Origin: a virus | Virus record (IMG/VR): IMGVR_UViG_3300033150_000018 | Coordinates: 1-24,693 of that record | Direction: 5' to 3' (one strand) | Length of the DNA: 24,693 nucleotides | Shown here: positions 23,401 through 24,693 of the stretch, piece by piece | Position numbering within the stretch: position 1 is the first letter of the stretch | How the letters are laid out: each line of letters opens with the position of its first letter | Translations under genes and position numbers: made by a program | The notes under the pieces: model-generated | What the model saw: the letters and a program-made list of their open reading frames with translations, nothing else | What the model was told of the DNA's origin: nothing | Databases searched by the model: none

Positions 23401-24693
23401 GTTTGCCGTTGGAATACTAATGGTATTAAAATTAGAAGTTAAAACTGTAGAAGCTCTACCATATTCATCTAAGTAAACAATACCAGTTGCAAAATCTCTA
23501 TTACTATGTAATGAACCTGTGTCTGCTTCAGAAGTAAACACCACATCAGCATTAGTAATTCTAAAATACTCATATAAGTCTGTCTGATTTACAACTGGTG
23601 GACCAGCAGAACCAGCACTTATATATTTCATTGCAATTACTTGTAGTCCTATTATATTACTACCTGGTGTTGTTGATATAGGCCAACCTTGTAGTGCGGT
23701 TGAACTTGTTACCCCACTTAATTCTTTTGTAAAAGTACATATCTGAGAAGGTACCTGTAGGTCATTATTAAACCTATCAGTCAAGGAACCCCCTTGTGAT
23801 GAGGTAGCTATGGGTTGAAAGTTTACACCCTCTTGCGTTCCTATTGCATTTTGAAAATCAGGACCAATAGCAAAATCATAAACAGAAGCATAGTCTTGAG
23901 TTAAAATAATCTGAAGTTCAAATGTTACTACACCATTAGTAAATAAATTGTTATCTATAAAACATTGTTCCGCTGTTGTTCCTCCTATAGATGAGTGTTC
24001 TATTTGTACACTTATATTAACCGATGACCCTTGCTTGAGCTGTGTTGCAATTGCAGATAAATCAATATTTACTTTTGCATTAGTTGCTGTTACTGTGTTT
24101 GCTGGGTCAATCGTATAGTTAACACCATTAACAATATTTACAGAATCAATTGCAGTAAAATCCACATTTTCACTAATCAACTCCGTGCTATAATTCATAG
24201 CAATTTTTTGTCCCAATTCATTTGTAATATTATATCCGTCTGTGTAGTTTCCATAGATAAGACGATTACCCATTAAAGTTAATGCTTGTGCTTTTCGTGG
24301 GACATTATCATATAGTCTTCCTAACTCATCAGTTCCTAATACAGAATATATTTTACTATTGTTAAACTGGAAAGTGTGAACTGAATTATCAGCCCAACCG
24401 TTTTCTAACTTGTTAAATCTTTCAATTACATATACGTTATTGGTGTTTGTATCTTTAAATAATAAATCAACTTCTTTTACTCTTTCACTACCAGTACTAA
24501 AAGAAACATTAACAGCATTGAATCTGTTTTTCATTCCTTCGTTGTTGTAATTTTTTACACTAAATTTAAACGCAGATGTAGCAAAAGCAGGTAGTGAAAA
24601 TAAAGACATAGCACTGTATTCATTATTAGCATATCTATATCTATAAGCAAAACATAAGAATCTATCTTCTATATAATTTTCTGAACCAGGTAA
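20491..24693 (-). CDS. Large tail protein, muzzle/nozzle-like (5' partial)
   Basis: The frame stays open to the right edge, giving 1400 residues without the true start. An ATG at 24609-24607 is internal, because codons before it continue a conserved-looking beta sequence (EDRFLCFAYRYRYANNEY, then SLFSLPAF). This and the later VPRKAQALTLMGNRLIYGNY pattern recur, as I remember, in large tail proteins of Bacteroidota phages including crAss-like phages, where the role is a tail nozzle ('muzzle') comparable to the T7 tail tubular protein B. The long core is beta-rich to about residue 1030. Then follow an Ig-like beta-sandwich rich in Thr/Ser/Val (about 1031-1135), more tail sequence, a CCDCTVPC cluster (about 1304-1311) and a terminal Cys-ended module shared with the next gene. 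It should be essential for DNA exit and host contact. Confidence 0.75.
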   Translation of the reverse strand, partial: LPGSENYIEDRFLCFAYRYRYANNEYSAMSLFSLPAFATSAFKFSVKNYNNEGMKNRFNAVNVSFSTGSERVKEVDLLFKDTNTNNVYVIERFNKLENGWADNSVHTFQFNNSKIYSVLGTDELGRLYDNVPRKAQALTLMGNRLIYGNYTDGYNITNELGQKIAMNYSTELISENVDFTAIDSVNIVNGVNYTIDPANTVTATNAKVNIDLSAIATQLKQGSSVNISVQIEHSSIGGTTAEQCFIDNNLFTNGVVTFELQIILTQDYASVYDFAIGPDFQNAIGTQEGVNFQPIATSSQGGSLTDRFNNDLQVPSQICTFTKELSGVTSSTALQGWPISTTPGSNIIGLQVIAMKYISAGSAGPPVVNQTDLYEYFRITNADVVFTSEADTGSLHSNRDFATGIVYLDEYGRASTVLTSNFNTISIPTANSITLNSIKATVENYAPSWAQRYKFVVKPSKGSYETIFSNFYYTVQTSQVTYFKLEGDNQNKVKTGDTLIVKTDVGGPITEVVKAKVLNVEAQARDFLSNAQGMGVNTNQLPGLYMEIKPSGFNVNIPPDAVIDNGLKKVTGTGDDGTCKHGVRYPLFTTDAGPPQTTTNYDIPAGSIIEVKMRVKRSARGGACEGFEWKWEQTLFSTSDYPDFRSWWVGDQINPANASPGKIQADGNIEVIYKSAIGSYSAGVAGVSCTTNSGAAVGTDSVFFQFVQDTPGDPASPLGLVFKTKKQGCAGAWPVSRRRNVSVSCEIVVTRANTMIVFETEPVDASPDIFYDASESYPVVRDGSGNYLHMSGGDTNDQDQTTTQPAIVTLPFIDCYTFANGVESFKIKDDLAGRALTMGQRVLAVSEQDFKEAHRFADLTYSGVFSSNAGVNNLNEFNLGLANFKELETSFGPIQKLYARETDILTLQEDKISYVLASKNLISDSTGGGAIVSSPTILGTQIARTEEYGISFNPESFAVYGDSYYFTDTKRVGVIRLVGNSTSDQLEVISDKGMRSWFRDTFQQALGTQKLGGYDPYMDEYVLSTNNRKVPQPEVVYQCGSQFNTTKASSAVSYTIDFGTVIGDFTVVYGVTLGTVIVEVNWNGVVTSSGSTSSGGSLTVSKTLNTPTTATVTITPQNNQVASFSVTPNCVTPLTITVFKCVINSNIDSGSLIHVEYGWSDSQTISPIDTDQITMGSNPNLFSYFQSQTGVRSVGVYPYNGASLNMRVNKMSTDDYDWKYPNDNFKYLSSNTLYANDAAGVAGILSQATTIPNGQVTNPANTNIREATVTSPTFSLPTNNQYLYLVYDFRFTAAQSLCYSNVSATEACCDCTVPCFSFQASTRQNSASIACQQPLSQTFYSSGTPASGLQLYDLVYEDAQCAGNAPGQGINNLPAGYYKVAGNEYIRVNSLGMVIEKTSC

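Noticed and set aside
24607-24609. ATG as start of the large tail protein
   Set aside because: The frame is open to the window edge and the upstream codons encode a plausible, conserved-looking part of the protein.
1-24693. tRNA genes, CRISPR arrays, insertion sequences, integrase or attachment sites
   Set aside because: Reading both strands showed no cloverleaf-like segment, regular repeat-spacer array, transposase or recombinase motif.

Overview
The window is a gene-dense, AT-rich (about two thirds A+T by eye) piece of a tailed-phage genome. It most likely comes from a short-tailed (podovirus-type) phage of a Bacteroidota host, probably aquatic and flavobacterial. Reasons: a VirE-N primase fused to a DUF5906-type helicase, a Sak3-type annealing protein, virion proteins of a type I associate with Bacteroidota and crAss-like phages, A-rich leaders without clear Shine-Dalgarno sequences, and TAnnTTTG-like promoter boxes. 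No capsid, portal, terminase, DNA polymerase, integrase or tRNA gene is visible, so the window is an internal fragment. All family assignments are read from motifs; no search was run.

Left block, + strand, about 1-7835: a DNA replication and recombination operon with 1-2 nt gaps or overlapping genes. In order it holds the tail of a DnaA-domain-IV-like protein, an unknown coiled-coil protein, the Sak3-type annealing protein, a RecE/YqaJ-like PD-(D/E)XK exonuclease, a tiny ORF, a small protein with an SSB-like acidic tip, the only real intergenic region (2297-2520), the VirE-N/DUF5906 primase-helicase, an SNF2-type helicase, a VRR-NUC nuclease, an acidic unknown protein, a second DnaA-domain-IV-like protein and three small unknown proteins. 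The annealing protein, exonuclease and SSB-like protein form a plausible recombination module; primase-helicase, translocase and nuclease serve replication or repair.

Right block, - strand, 24693 down to 7717: a virion operon read leftward towards the replication block. In transcription order it holds a >=1400-residue tail (muzzle/nozzle-like) protein whose start lies beyond the window, a 518-residue adhesin-like protein built from the same Cys-ended module as the end of its neighbour, a 262-residue tail-complex protein, a cupin-like protein, three proteins that look like internal/ejection (cargo) proteins of 281, 693 and 2195 residues, and a small protein. The two blocks converge and their terminal genes overlap by 119 bp.

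The most unusual signal is not a gene. The 8-bp palindrome GTTTAAAC occurs 13 times (about one expected from base composition), always inside genes, in both permissible reading frames (Phe-Lys and Leu-Asn), on both transcription units, and more densely towards the left end. This looks like a DNA-level site. Other points of note are the paired DnaA-like DNA-binding proteins, the A10 slippery tract near the start of the 2195-residue gene, and the Cys-ended module shared by two adjacent tail genes.
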